A DNA stretch of 64,000 bases from Protonemura montana (taxonomy: Eukaryota; Arthropoda; Insecta; Plecoptera; Nemouridae). The notes under the pieces are model-generated. The model saw only the letters and a list, made by a program, of their open reading frames with translations, made no database searches and was not told the DNA's origin. Shown piece by piece: positions 1 to 8,773 of the stretch; positions within the stretch are counted from its first letter, which is position 1; each line of letters begins with the position of its first letter. A program made the translations under genes and the position numbers. The stretch covers positions 1 through 64,000 of the forward strand of contig OX387608.1 of assembly GCA_947568835.1 (NCBI GenBank), in the 5' to 3' direction.

Positions 1-69
1 ATTCCCGTTCGTCGTACAACGTGAGGTTGACCAAGCACCACGAGTTACACAGGGACCGCTGAAAACGTT

Positions 70-189
70 GTCAACGGCCATACCATGTTGAAAACACCGG
101 TTCTCGTCCGATCACCGAAGTTAAGCAACATCGGGCGTGGTCAGTACTTGGATGGGTGACCGCTTGGGAACACCACGTGCCGTTGGCAA
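70..189 (+). rRNA. 5S ribosomal RNA gene, position A, unit 1
   Basis: This 120-base gene encodes the RNA of the large ribosomal subunit that is transcribed by RNA polymerase III. The 5' end (70-78) pairs with 179-187 to form helix I. The internal control region is intact: A-box-like AGTTAAGCAACAT, the intermediate element, and a C box around TTGGATGGGTGACC. T-rich sequence (TTTTTATTTCATTTTTG) follows the gene as a terminator. Ends were set from helix I and could shift by one or two bases. The other two 5S genes of the unit have the same sequence, and this one lies opposite in direction to the copy at 2205-2324. Confidence 0.97.
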
Positions 190-520
190 CTTGTATTTTT
201 ATTTCATTTTTGTAACGTTCTGCAACCAAACTTCAAATGCTAGCCAATCTATCTATCTACTTGGGTACTTGGGTGACGTTAGGTTAGGCCTAGTATCTCA
301 TGAATTTCACCAAACTTTGTCCTTTGAGCTTCGTGCGAGTCGGAAAGTGATATTATCGCGCTACGATTCTTTTAAGCACTTCTACGCCGTTATATGAAAA
401 AAGGTTACGCTTAACATTCAGGCTTAACATTCAGCACTAGGCGTTATCCTGCGACAAAGCGCGGAACTAGTGAGTGAGCCAGGGAGATTCAAATGTCGAT
501 GCGCTTGTATGCCAAGAATC
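190..520. other. Spacer downstream of 5S-A
   Basis: AT-rich sequence with no convincing gene. At 275-310 lies a short degenerate copy of the end of the TTAGG array: a TTAGGTTAGG core followed by CTAGTAT and AATTTC, matching 9346-9380. A short direct repeat (TTAACATTCAG) follows around 411-435. Open frames here lack ATG starts or are short. Recurs in every unit, including unit 7. Confidence 0.6.
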
Positions 521-798
521 GTATGTAAAAGGGCGTAAATCGAAGTCCTGGCAGGCTGGATCGAAAATGTCGTTAAACAGTGTGTATACTGGTGCAATCG
601 CGTGCGAATATCGAAAGATTTCGTTTTTGAACACTCGTTGGGTCAAAAAGTCGAGCTGTGTTGCATTTGGCTAACTGCACAATGCTCTAGACCGACTGCG
701 GTGAATTAAAAAAAAAGAAAATTCTAATAACTTTGGTGTTTATCAAAATAATCAAACGAAAATTTTATCCCACATAGATCTCGGTACGAACTACCACT
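521..798 (+). repeat. Diverged direct repeat, copy A
   Basis: This stretch is repeated in diverged form at 870-1142. Shared blocks include GTATGTAAAAG, GAGGCTGGATC or a close variant, GTCGTTAAACAGTGTGTAT, AAAAAGTCGAGCTGT, CTGCACAATGCTCT, a short A-run, CTAATAACTTTGGTGTTTA and CAGATCTCGGTA or a close variant. No coding function is evident. Counterparts begin at 10029, 19537, 29045, 38553, 48065 and 62792. Confidence 0.8.
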
Positions 799-869
799 TT
801 TTGCAATTTCGTAACGTTCCCTCAATAATTGCACCTTGTTTAATTTTTTCTTTTTTCAGTGCTAAAACT

Positions 870-1233
870 GTATGTAAAAGAGCCTAAATCTAACTCCTAC
901 GAGGCTGGATCTGAAAAAGTCGTTAAACAGTGTGTATGCTTTGAATATCAAAAGACACGTTCGTTTTCGAAAACTCGGTCGGCCAAAAAGTCGAGCTGTT
1001 TCGCATTTAGCCAACTGCACAATGCTCTGGACAGACTGCGGTGAAATAAAAAAAAAAAAAACGCTAATAACTTTGGTGTTTAGCAAAGTAATCGAACCGA
1101 AATTGTATTCCACACAGATCTCGGTAAAAACTAGCATATTTTGCCAACCTACCGTCGACTCGACTATCGAGTTCCCGCATAGCTTTCAGTCACCGTACCC
1201 TATTTTTCCGGCCTTTGCGGGCGGGGGAGGGTC
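870..1233 (+). repeat. Diverged direct repeat, copy B
   Basis: Second copy of the 521-798 repeat. Its right part (1062-1233) is itself repeated at 1270-1440. It is preceded by a polypyrimidine tract ending in CAG (846-859) that looks like a splice acceptor, but no coding exon follows convincingly. The A-run after GGTGAAAT is 14 bases in most units and 17 in unit 7. Confidence 0.8.
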
Positions 1234-1269
1234 AAAAAACAACGCCCTCCTAGGATTTTTACTAGTTTA

Positions 1270-1440
1270 AACGCTAATAACTTTGGTGTTTGGTGAATAC
1301 AAAATTGTATTCCACACAGATCTCGGTAAAAACTAGCATATTTTCCCAACCTTCCGTCGACTCGACTATCGAGTTCCCGCATAGCTTTCAGTCACCGCAC
1401 CATATTTTCCGGCCTTTGCGGGCGGGGGAGGGGGTAAAAA
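1270..1440 (+). repeat. Diverged direct repeat, partial copy C
   Basis: Matches 1062-1233: CTAATAACTTTGGTGTTT, TTGTATTCCACACAGATC, the CGTCGACTCGACTATCGAG block and the GCATAGCTTTCAGTCACCG block. It runs directly into the G/A-rich minisatellite. Confidence 0.8.
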
Positions 1441-1653
1441 AAACTCTCTGCGGGGGGTAAAAAAACAACGCCCCCCTAGGATTTTTACTAGTTTACGGGG
1501 GAGGGGGTAAAAAAAAAACTCTCTGCAGGCGGTCAAAAAACAATGCCCCCCCCTAGGATTTTACTAGTTTACAAGGGGGAGGAGGGGAAAAAAAAACTCT
1601 CTGCAGGGGGTCAAAAAACAACGCCCCCCCTAGGATTTTACTAGTTTACGGGG

Positions 1654-1691
<38 letters not shown>
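1409..1691. repeat. G/A-rich minisatellite and A-run, unit 1
   Basis: Three monomers of about 77-87 bp (starts near 1409, 1496 and 1572). Each has a G-run (GGGGGAGGGGGT or a variant), an A-run, CTCTCTGC, a second G-run and A-run, a C-run, CCTAGGATTTTACTAGTTTAC or a close variant. A shortened monomer lies at 1208-1271. The array ends in a run of 34 A (1658-1691). Strand asymmetry is strong. Counterparts begin near 10916, 20424, 29932, 39440, 48952 and 63679. Confidence 0.9.
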
Positions 1692-1694
<3 letters not shown>

Positions 1695-2204
1695 TCCAGG
1701 GCTCCGCTACTTTTCACGGGCTGGGACTCTGGGCCTAGGTTGCCAGTGTCGGCTCAGCCCGTGATTCGGCTGGCATCGGTGTCAGTGTGTTTCAGTCGCG
1801 AGGTCCTCTACGATCGTTGGCAGCTGACTGAGCTGTGGCTAGAGTGTGGCTAGTGAGGTGCAGAGGTGTTTCAGTCGCGAGGCCGAGTGACACCTTTGCG
1901 CTCCTGTTGCTGGTGCCACCCTCGGTGAACCGTCCAGATAGAGAGGGAGAGATGGATTGCCATATTAGTCGCCACTCGCACCGTTTTCGACGCGATTTTA
2001 CTCGCCACCCCCGGGGCAGGTAGATCCTCTTGGATCTCGAGTGTTTTGACTGCAATGGTGACATTCTCGAGCTCTACCGGCAAGCCACGTAAAGGCCGCG
2101 TTCACGTAAAGCACGCGACGGTGCCGTGCCATGGCACGCACTCTCAGTCATGGGTCATGTTTTGAAGAACAAATAAGAGAAGTGAGAAAAAAAAAAAGAA
2201 TTGG
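1692..2204. other. GC-rich spacer between minisatellite and 5S-B
   Basis: No gene recognised. Visible structure: CACGGGCTG (about 1718) pairs perfectly with CAGCCCGTG about 40 bases downstream. GTGTTTCAGTCGCGAGG is repeated at 1787-1803 and 1866-1882. GTGCCATGGCAC (2126-2137) is a perfect 12-base palindrome. An A-run at 2187-2197 is the T-run terminator of the 5S gene on the minus strand. Confidence 0.6.
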
Positions 2205-2324
2205 TTGCCAACGGCACGTGGTGTTCCCAAGCGGTCACCCATCCAAGTACTGACCACGCCCGATGTTGCTTAACTTCGGTGATCGGACGAGAACCGGTGT
2301 TTTCAACATGGTATGGCCGTTGAC
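2205..2324 (-). rRNA. 5S ribosomal RNA gene, position B, unit 1
   Basis: Same 120 bases as the gene at 70-189, on the opposite strand. On the minus strand the gene is followed by CCAATTC and a run of T as the polymerase III terminator. It lies about 270 bases from the 3' end of H2B, in the same direction as H2B. Confidence 0.97.
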
Positions 2325-2510
2325 GAGAACGGAGGGTGTCTCAGAGCCTCTTGATCACAATTTCGCATTCGTTATCAAACGGCAACACGTGATGATAGCG
2401 GGTATCATCGCGCCAATTGCGTGCCCTTCAATGCGGCCGAACGGCCCTCTGCTGCTGCTCTCCCCAACGTGCCGGCTAAAGGGTGCCGAAGGTTTGCGCG
2501 TGCTACCGAA
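2325..2510. other. Spacer between 5S-B and H2B 3' end
   Basis: Holds the upstream flank of the minus-strand 5S gene and the H2B downstream region. No gene, AATAAA on the H2B strand or repeat was seen. Confidence 0.5.
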
Positions 2511-2517
2511 GGCTCTG
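2511..2517 (-). promoter_or_regulatory. H2B histone downstream element candidate
   Basis: CAGAGCC on the gene strand, 17 bases after the H2B stem-loop. The same heptamer lies 17-18 bases after the H2A and H4 stem-loops, so it is the likely U7 snRNA pairing site. Confidence 0.6.
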
Positions 2518-2534
2518 TTTTGAACATTTTGGGT

Positions 2535-2550
2535 GGCCTTTAAAAAGGCC
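2535..2550 (-). terminator. Histone 3' stem-loop, H2B unit 1
   Basis: GGCCTTTTTAAAGGCC on the gene strand: 6-bp stem with loop TTTA, followed by ACCCA. This is the conserved 3' end signal of replication-dependent histone mRNA, bound by SLBP. Confidence 0.95.
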
Positions 2551-2598
2551 GGTTGGTGTGCGAACGGTCCAAGCCACGAGGACAAGGAGGATGCCGAT

Positions 2599-2970
2599 CT
2601 ACTTGGAGCTGGTGTACTTGGTGACCGCCTTGGTCCCCTCGCTGACGGCGTGCTTGGCGAGCTCGCCGGGCAGCAGCAGACGCACCGCGGTCTGGATCTC
2701 GCGACTCGTGATCGTCGATCGCTTGTTGTAGTGCGCCAGGCGGCTGGCCTCGGCGGCGATGCGCTCGAAGATGTCGTTGACGAAGCTGTTCATGATGCTC
2801 ATCGCCTTCGACGAGATGCCGGTGTCGGGGTGGACCTGCTTCAGTACCTTGTAGATGTAGATAGCGTAGCTCTCTTTCCTCTTGCGCTTCTTTTTCTTGT
2901 CGCCCTTGCTGATGTTCTTCTGGGCCTTGCCGGCCTTCTTGGCGGCTTTTCCACTGGTCTTTGGCGGCAT
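2599..2970 (-). CDS. H2B: Histone H2B, unit 1
   Basis: Core histone of 123 residues that pairs with H2A in the nucleosome. Residues 1-32 form the basic tail, starting [12 protein letters not shown] and ending in a KKKKRKRKE patch. The histone fold follows, with the [33 protein letters not shown] and [17 protein letters not shown] segments. The C-terminal helix ends AVTKYTSSK, which contains the usual ubiquitinated lysine. Only a few tail residues appear to differ from Drosophila H2B. It is intronless and ends in a stem-loop, so it is replication-dependent. It is divergent from H2A across 325 bp. The start codon is fixed by the family N-terminus. Confidence 0.99.
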   Translation of the reverse strand: MPPKTSGKAAKKAGKAQKNISKGDKKKKRKRKESYAIYIYKVLKQVHPDTGISSKAMSIMNSFVNDIFERIAAEASRLAHYNKRSTITSREIQTAVRLLLPGELAKHAVSEGTKAVTKYTSSK

Positions 2971-3020
2971 TATGGTCGGTGTCCGGTCAAAGTATGGAGT
3001 GTAATTTTAGTTGGTCGCTC

Positions 3021-3027
3021 TTATAAG
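3021..3027 (-). promoter_or_regulatory. H2B TATA box
   Basis: CTTATAA on the minus strand, about 51 bp before the H2B start codon. A CCAAT on the minus strand (3129-3133) lies about 106 bp upstream of it. Counterparts lie at the unit offsets, and the unit-6 copy is intact. Confidence 0.75.
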
Positions 3028-3091
3028 TGGCAAAAGATGCACGGCACTACTGAATCGACGCTGACAGCGTCGTCGCGGAGGGCAGAAGCCA

Positions 3092-3096
3092 CCAAT
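3092..3096 (+). promoter_or_regulatory. CCAAT box of H2A
   Basis: CCAAT on the plus strand, 106 bp before the H2A TATA box. It mirrors the minus-strand CCAAT at 3129-3133 that lies the same distance from the H2B TATA box. Confidence 0.5.
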
Positions 3097-3197
3097 TGAC
3101 GTGCTTTTTCCGTGAATTTGGGCAATCAATTGGCGCGGTGTCCGCTACGCGTCGCGGCGGCGCCTCTGTGCTGGATCGTTTGTCGCACGCCGTCCGC

Positions 3198-3229
3198 TAT
3201 AAATTCGTTCGCGTGGAAATTTTGAGTCA
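3198..3229 (+). promoter_or_regulatory. H2A core promoter (TATA box and predicted start)
   Basis: TATAAA at 3198-3203 and an initiator-like TCAATT with A(+1) at 3229, 31 bp downstream, which is the standard arthropod spacing. The start site is inferred from spacing, not measured. The predicted leader is 67 bases to the ATG at 3296. It contains a perfect hairpin, GCTACG-TGT-CGTAGC, at 3246-3260. In unit 6 the retrotransposon enters this leader. Confidence 0.75.
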
Positions 3230-3259
3230 ATTCTCTGAAACCTCTGCTACGTGTCGTAG

Positions 3260-3670
<411 letters not shown>

Positions 3671-3708
3671 GTCCGTCGCTACGCTTTCGTCTACGGCACC
3701 TAACAACC

Positions 3709-3724
3709 GGCCTTTTTAAAGGCC
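3709..3724 (+). terminator. Histone 3' stem-loop, H2A unit 1
   Basis: GGCCTTTTTAAAGGCC followed by ACCCAAA, identical to the H2B stem-loop. Confidence 0.95.
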
Positions 3725-3741
3725 ACCCAAAATATTTACAT

Positions 3742-3748
3742 CAGAGCC
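3742..3748 (+). promoter_or_regulatory. H2A histone downstream element candidate
   Basis: CAGAGCC inside ACATCAGAGCCGA (3738-3750), starting 17 bases after the stem-loop. The 13-mer recurs exactly behind H4 at the same spacing. Confidence 0.65.
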
Positions 3749-3795
3749 GAGTTGCTACATGGCATCGTATGTCGCCGTTGAACAAGAAGGCTGAT

Positions 3796-3801
3796 AATAA
3801 A
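3796..3801 (+). promoter_or_regulatory. Possible back-up poly(A) signal after H2A
   Basis: AATAAA 72 bases beyond the H2A stem-loop. It could give polyadenylated H2A mRNA when stem-loop processing fails, as described for Drosophila histone genes. No evidence of use is visible here. Confidence 0.35.
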
Positions 3802-3815
3802 AACGATCAAAAGAC

Positions 3816-3882
3816 ACACGTGGTGGTGGTGGAGGTGGTCACCCATCCAAGTGCTGGATCGCGCTCGACGTTGCTGAACTAG
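3816..3882 (-). pseudogene. 5S rRNA relic, unit 1
   Basis: On the minus strand this stretch aligns with the second half of the 5S gene. AGTTCAGCAACGTCGAGCG matches the A-box region, CACTTGGATGGGTGACC matches the C-box region, and CACGTG matches the 3' part. The 5' half of the gene is missing, and a GGT repeat replaces the helix IV/V sequence. It cannot make 5S rRNA, yet the polymerase III internal control region is the part that survives. It lies between the 3' ends of H2A and H4. Confidence 0.8.
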
Positions 3883-4075
3883 AGTTGGGTTAGCTTCTTT
3901 TCAATCTCGTTTCGAACATAGACGTGAACGTGATTCACGTTGACGTTTCAGAAAACCCTTCCTTAACTCGTCGACAAGTTGCTCACGCTATTAGCTTAAC
4001 GCTACTCAACGGAAAAAGGTACAATGCAATGCAATGTCGTCGTCTTTGTGCCCTAACAGTAGTGTGCTGCAGCAA
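3883..4075. other. Spacer between 5S relic and H4 3' end
   Basis: No gene seen. It has a short inverted pair, ACGTGAA and TTCACGT (about 3922-3940), and a tandem TGCAA (ACAATGCAATGCAATG, about 4021-4036). Confidence 0.5.
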
Positions 4076-4077
4076 TC

Positions 4078-4084
4078 GGCTCTG
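4078..4084 (-). promoter_or_regulatory. H4 histone downstream element candidate
   Basis: CAGAGCC on the gene strand inside ACATCAGAGCCGA (4076-4088), 18 bases after the H4 stem-loop. Confidence 0.65.
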
Positions 4085-4102
4085 ATGTGAATTCAATTTG
4101 GT

Positions 4103-4118
4103 GGTCCTTAAAAGGACC
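4103..4118 (-). terminator. Histone 3' stem-loop, H4 unit 1
   Basis: GGTCCTTTTAAGGACC on the gene strand. The stem differs from the other four by paired changes in both arms, and the loop is TTTA. Confidence 0.95.
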
Positions 4119-4168
4119 GTTTGGTAGGCCGCAGTAGCTGGAGGGTGCAGCAGTGTCAGGCCGCGAAC

Positions 4169-4564
<396 letters not shown>

Positions 4565-4725
4565 TCACGAGGTGCGAGCCGGCCGACAGTAGACGCGGCT
4601 GCCGCCGCTGACACAAACCCATCGCACCCTGGGCCATGCATTTTACAACCGACGCCTCCGACGCCGCCCGCGGCACGTGTTGGGCACGATTTTTGTCACC
4701 TCCAAACATGCCCGAGTGTCTTTAA

Positions 4726-5262
<537 letters not shown>

Positions 5263-5304
5263 GTCACGTACGAACACGTCCCTCGTGCGGCAATGTCAAC
5301 AAAA

Positions 5305-5320
5305 GGCCTTTTTCAAGGCC
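5305..5320 (+). terminator. Histone 3' stem-loop, H3 unit 1
   Basis: GGCCTTTTTCAAGGCC, loop TTTC, followed by AAAACCAAA. Confidence 0.95.
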
Positions 5321-5691
5321 AAAACCAAACTTATCACATGAGAGAGTTTCCAATGCACGGCGAACATTTTGTTTCCACGCTACGGCAGCCCGGCACGGGC
5401 GATGCGTTCTGGCCGTACTGAATCTCGCGGTCAAGTCTGCTCAGATCTTCGTGCATGCCAAGTGATTTGTGGTACATAAGATTTTTTTTTTTTTTTTGCC
5501 GTCGCCTCGTTACTTGCCTACCTGGTTTCTAAAAAGGAAGAAGTTAATAAAAACGTAGACCGAGGCAGAATCTAAAATCTACCCCACGGCATAACCGGCA
5601 CCGGCCGCGTTCTAGAACGTTGCAATACGATGGAGACACGTGACATGTCACACCGGGGTGCACGAAAAGCTCTTTTTCGATCAGATTTGGA
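5321..5691. other. Convergent spacer between H3 and H1 3' ends
   Basis: No gene. GAGAGAG at 5340-5346 is the likely H3 downstream element. A run of 16 T lies at 5482-5497. AATAAA at 5546-5551 is a possible back-up poly(A) signal for H3. On the minus strand, TCGAAAAAGA at 5671-5680, 11 bases after the H1 stem-loop, is a purine-rich candidate downstream element for H1. Confidence 0.6.
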
Positions 5692-5707
5692 GGCCTTGAA
5701 AAAGGCC
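5692..5707 (-). terminator. Histone 3' stem-loop, H1 unit 1
   Basis: GGCCTTTTTCAAGGCC on the gene strand, identical to the H3 stem-loop. Confidence 0.95.
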
Positions 5708-5802
5708 GTTTGGGTTCACGGCCCTGTGTGCACAGGGGACAGTGCGCCGTTGACGACTCCGTGGTCGCCGCGGTCGCAGTCGTCTCCGAAGCTCGGCGGA
5801 GC

Positions 5803-6564
5803 TCACTTGCGACTGCGGCTCGTCGACGTCGCCTTCTTCGCCGGCGACGGCTTGGCCTTCACAGCCACGGCCTTCTTCGGCTTGGGTGCCTTCGGCTTCT
5901 TGGTCGGCACCTTGGTCACCTTCTTCTGCACCTTCGAGACTGCGGCCGGGGCGGCTGCCTTCTTCGGCTTAGCGGCGACCGACGCCTTGGCTGCCTTCGC
6001 GGCCGGCGCTTTCTTGGCGACAGGAGCGGCGGACTTGGTCTTCTTGATCGCGGTCTTCTTTTTGGCAGGCGAGCCAGCCGAAGAGGCGCGCTTGGTCACG
6101 GCCTTGACAGACTTTTTCTTCGCCGCGGCCACCTTGCCGACGGTCGACTTCCGGGCCTTGGCGACGCCGCCACCTCCGCTGGCAGGGTGGTGAGCACCGG
6201 CCGCGCCGGCGGGTTTGGCGCTCGACAGTTTGAACGAGCCGGACGCGCCCTTGCCCTTCGTCTGCACCAGCTCGCCGCTGGTTACGGCCGACTTCAGGTA
6301 CTTCTTGATGAACGGCGACAACTTCTCGGCGTCGACCTTGTAGTTGGCCGAGATGTACTTCTTGATCGCCTGCAGGGACGAGCCGCCGCGCTCCTTCAGC
6401 GCCTTGATCGCGCCGTTGACCATCTCCGAGGTGCGGGGATGCGCTGGCTTGCCTCGTGGCTTCTTCGACGCTGCCGCCGCCGCCGACTTGGCGGTCTTCT
6501 TCGCGGGCGATGCCGCCGCGGCCGGAGCCGGCGCGGGCGCTGCAACTGCTGCTGTGTCTGCCAT
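5803..6564 (-). CDS. H1: Linker histone H1, unit 1
   Basis: Linker histone of 253 residues that binds nucleosome entry/exit DNA. The Ala/Pro-rich N-terminal tail (1-41) includes SPAKK. The winged-helix globular domain (about 42-117) contains [35 protein letters not shown] and [16 protein letters not shown]. The K/A/P-rich C-terminal tail (118-253) has further SPAKK motifs, which are typical CDK sites. It is intronless with a histone stem-loop 95 bases after the stop codon. No clear TATA box was found upstream; TTAAAATGCA at 6681-6690 is a weak candidate. A G/A difference at 6199 between unit types is synonymous. Confidence 0.98.
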   Translation of the reverse strand: MADTAAVAAPAPAPAAAASPAKKTAKSAAAAASKKPRGKPAHPRTSEMVNGAIKALKERGGSSLQAIKKYISANYKVDAEKLSPFIKKYLKSAVTSGELVQTKGKGASGSFKLSSAKPAGAAGAHHPASGGGGVAKARKSTVGKVAAAKKKSVKAVTKRASSAGSPAKKKTAIKKTKSAAPVAKKAPAAKAAKASVAAKPKKAAAPAAVSKVQKKVTKVPTKKPKAPKPKKAVAVKAKPSPAKKATSTSRSRK

Positions 6565-7861
6565 TTCACAAGATTCGACGCTAGGTGCTTAGACTTGCCG
6601 GGAAAGGTAGCTTTTTCCCGACGAGGGTCAATCGGAAACGTTGGTATCTGACCGCAGCACCGGGTGGGAAATAGCCAGGGTGCATTTTAACAAGGAAATA
6701 TCAGTTGTCCTGAAAAAGTGAAAATATCTCCAACTTCGAGCCACCGCAAACACTTGAAACGTGCACTCGTCGAAAGTCAAAGGATCCGGCCAACTTTTGG
6801 TGAAAACCGGAAGCCGCTAGCCCTCCGGCGACTATTTTAGCCGGCCTCGCCAAGTTGGAAGTGTATTTTTCCAGAATGACCCTGCGCGCCGAAAGAATGA
6901 CGGATTTTGGACGTTTGGCTCAACGAAATGCCACCAATTTTGGCACGCGTCTAGCCCCATCTTTTGGCTCGACACTCACCAAGTTTCACCACGATCGCAT
7001 CGATAGGAACGGAACGGCACGCTTTCGTGCAAACCATTGCGCCGAACGTGCCCCGCACGTTGGGTAGTCCGAATTGAAAGAGTCGTCGGAAAATCGCCGA
7101 AGATCGCATCGAATTCGGGTGAAAACAGCCGATTTCGTCACAATTTGGGCTTTCCAACGCCACCTTTGCCGACCCGCTGGCACCGGTGGCGCCCGAACTA
7201 TGATCGACGCCATCTACACGTGTCACCGGTCACCGGCCGGTTTTCCACTGCGGAGCGACGCGTCTCGAAGTGAGCGACCAATCCGCGACGTCGATTCGGC
7301 GTCGCTTATGGACGTCGGGCCGTCGGTCACCCCAAAGAAATGCAGCGAATTTCGCAATTGTTCGTGCCAAAATATTCCCCACGCTCGTCGAGGATTCCAT
7401 CCGCAGACTCTGCCGGGTCCTTGCTCTCCGGCGAGATTGTCGGGCATGAGTTAAACGGTCGACAAAATTGCGCTCGCATAGGTCGTGTTCTCCGGCCAGT
7501 GTACTATCCCCGCCCTCGACCGGTCGGAAAAGCGTCTCACAACATTTCAATGATTCGAATGATCGGTCTTGTCACGTCTCATTTGCCTCGCGCGTATGCC
7601 ACAGTAGTTGCATTTCTTACATTTCGTGCATTAATATTGCACTCGTCTCCGCGGTAACAGACGACTGCAATCGCGCGACAATGTCGTGCATTTTCGTCGA
7701 TTTTCTTACACACCACTGGCCGTATCGTGGCAACGTGAACTTGAATATGTCTCCTGCGGTGCGTCCATCGAGCAGAGTGCCTGCATTCAGAGTGCTGCTG
7801 CACCTAGTAATTGTCAACTAGAATCAACATCCACCCCGTTACCCGAACGGTTCGAGTAGCG
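6565..7861. other. H1 upstream region, non-coding
   Basis: About 1.3 kb with no supported gene on either strand. The open frames are short, overlap each other in both directions and match nothing I recognise. The sequence is CpG-rich, with inverted motifs such as CACCGGTCACCGGCCGG (about 7222-7238). It presumably contains the H1 promoter. The A/G site at 6609 distinguishes unit types. Confidence 0.6.
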
Positions 7862-7944
7862 CCTACCTACCTACCTACCTACCTACCTACCTACCTACCT
7901 ACCTACCTACCTACCTACCTACCTACCTACCTACCTACCTACCT
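7862..7944. repeat. (CCTA)n microsatellite, unit 1
   Basis: About 20 perfect copies of CCTA on the plus strand (TAGG on the minus). The open frame reading YLPT through it is an artefact. Confidence 0.97.
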
Positions 7945-8230
7945 GCGCAAGGTGCAGATCGCGACTCTGGTGACAACATTTTGGCCAACCTGCAGGTTAG
8001 GCCGGGTTAGGTGACGTTATGCGTTGGTTAAGTTTCAGTTTCATTTATTCAAATGTGTGCCTTTCCAAAGTCAAAGTTGGGTTTGTTCTGGTCTATTTTC
8101 ACTGAGATCTATGCTTTTATTTCGCTTCCTGGCCCTTCCCTAGACACTTCTTGTTCACGTTTTACTTGTTATTCACGTTCGACGTACAAAGTGAGGGCGA
8201 TTAGGCACCACGAGTTACAGCCCCAAACTC
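7945..8230. other. Upstream flank of 5S-C
   Basis: No gene. The last 60 bases (GTTCGACGTACAAAGTGAGG, then GGCACCACGAGTTACA) align with the upstream flank of 5S-A (1-69). The two plus-strand 5S genes therefore share flanks as well as coding sequence. Confidence 0.6.
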
Positions 8231-8350
8231 GTCAACGGCCATACCATGTTGAAAACACCGGTTCTCGTCCGATCACCGAAGTTAAGCAACATCGGGCGTG
8301 GTCAGTACTTGGATGGGTGACCGCTTGGGAACACCACGTGCCGTTGGCAA
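8231..8350 (+). rRNA. 5S ribosomal RNA gene, position C, unit 1
   Basis: Identical 120 bases to the gene at 70-189. Followed by CCTATATTTTTAACC, whose T-run is the likely terminator. Confidence 0.97.
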
Positions 8351-8403
8351 CCTATATTTTTAACCAGCAGTACCCGCTGCCCGACGGTCGGCCGCTTTAG
8401 ATT

Positions 8404-8742
8404 TTGAGAGTCAAAATAGTATTGACCATTTCATTCGTTGAAACCTATTTTTTTGTATTTGAAATTTGCCGCTTATGTCACTCGGGGTCTCTGCATTGTG
8501 GAAACTCTGTGAATTCCAAGGTGACCATGATGAAGATTTCAAAAACATACGACGTTGGCTGTCAAAAGATTTCCGTGCATGATTTCTTAGAGAGTAACAC
8601 TTGTGAAATACCTTTTACATCTCCACCAGATCGAGTGCAAGTGAAATGTAACTTTATTCGGCAATTAAGTTGTTTGACATTGTTCGAGAACTGTCTAAAC
8701 ATGCATGAACAGTATTTCCGCGATGTTGCATGTCATTTCAAG
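8404..8742 (+). pseudogene. Exon-like fragment of unknown origin, unit 1
   Basis: An open frame runs from a stop codon at 8398-8400 to CAAG|GTAAGT at 8739-8748, a consensus splice-donor site with the exon end at 8742. The peptide is Cys-rich near its start (ICRLCHSG) and unlike the low-complexity frames elsewhere. The first ATG in frame is 8527. The TTAGG array starts about 30 bases after the donor, so no downstream exon can follow directly. I do not recognise a domain. It may be a captured gene fragment or chance. Counterparts begin at 17912, 27420, 36928, 46440 and 61394. Confidence 0.3.
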
Positions 8743-8773
8743 GTAAGTTTTAAATAAAATAAAAATCAAACTG

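Noticed and set aside
137-397. Open frame over 5S-A and its downstream flank
   Set aside because: It starts at GTG inside the 5S gene and covers non-coding flank. Counterparts in all units have the same fault.
2126-2137. GTGCCATGGCAC as a regulatory palindrome
   Set aside because: It is a single 12-base palindrome in a GC-rich spacer with no supporting context.
6855-7821. Several overlapping 70-126 codon frames upstream of H1
   Set aside because: They lie in both strands and several frames, many lack ATG starts, and none shows a recognisable domain or codon bias.
7840-7862. tRNA-like T-loop (GGTTCGAGTAG)
   Set aside because: No acceptor, D-arm or anticodon arm can be built around it.
7811-8014. 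Open frame with YLPT repeats
   Set aside because: It is translation of the CCTA microsatellite with a non-ATG start.
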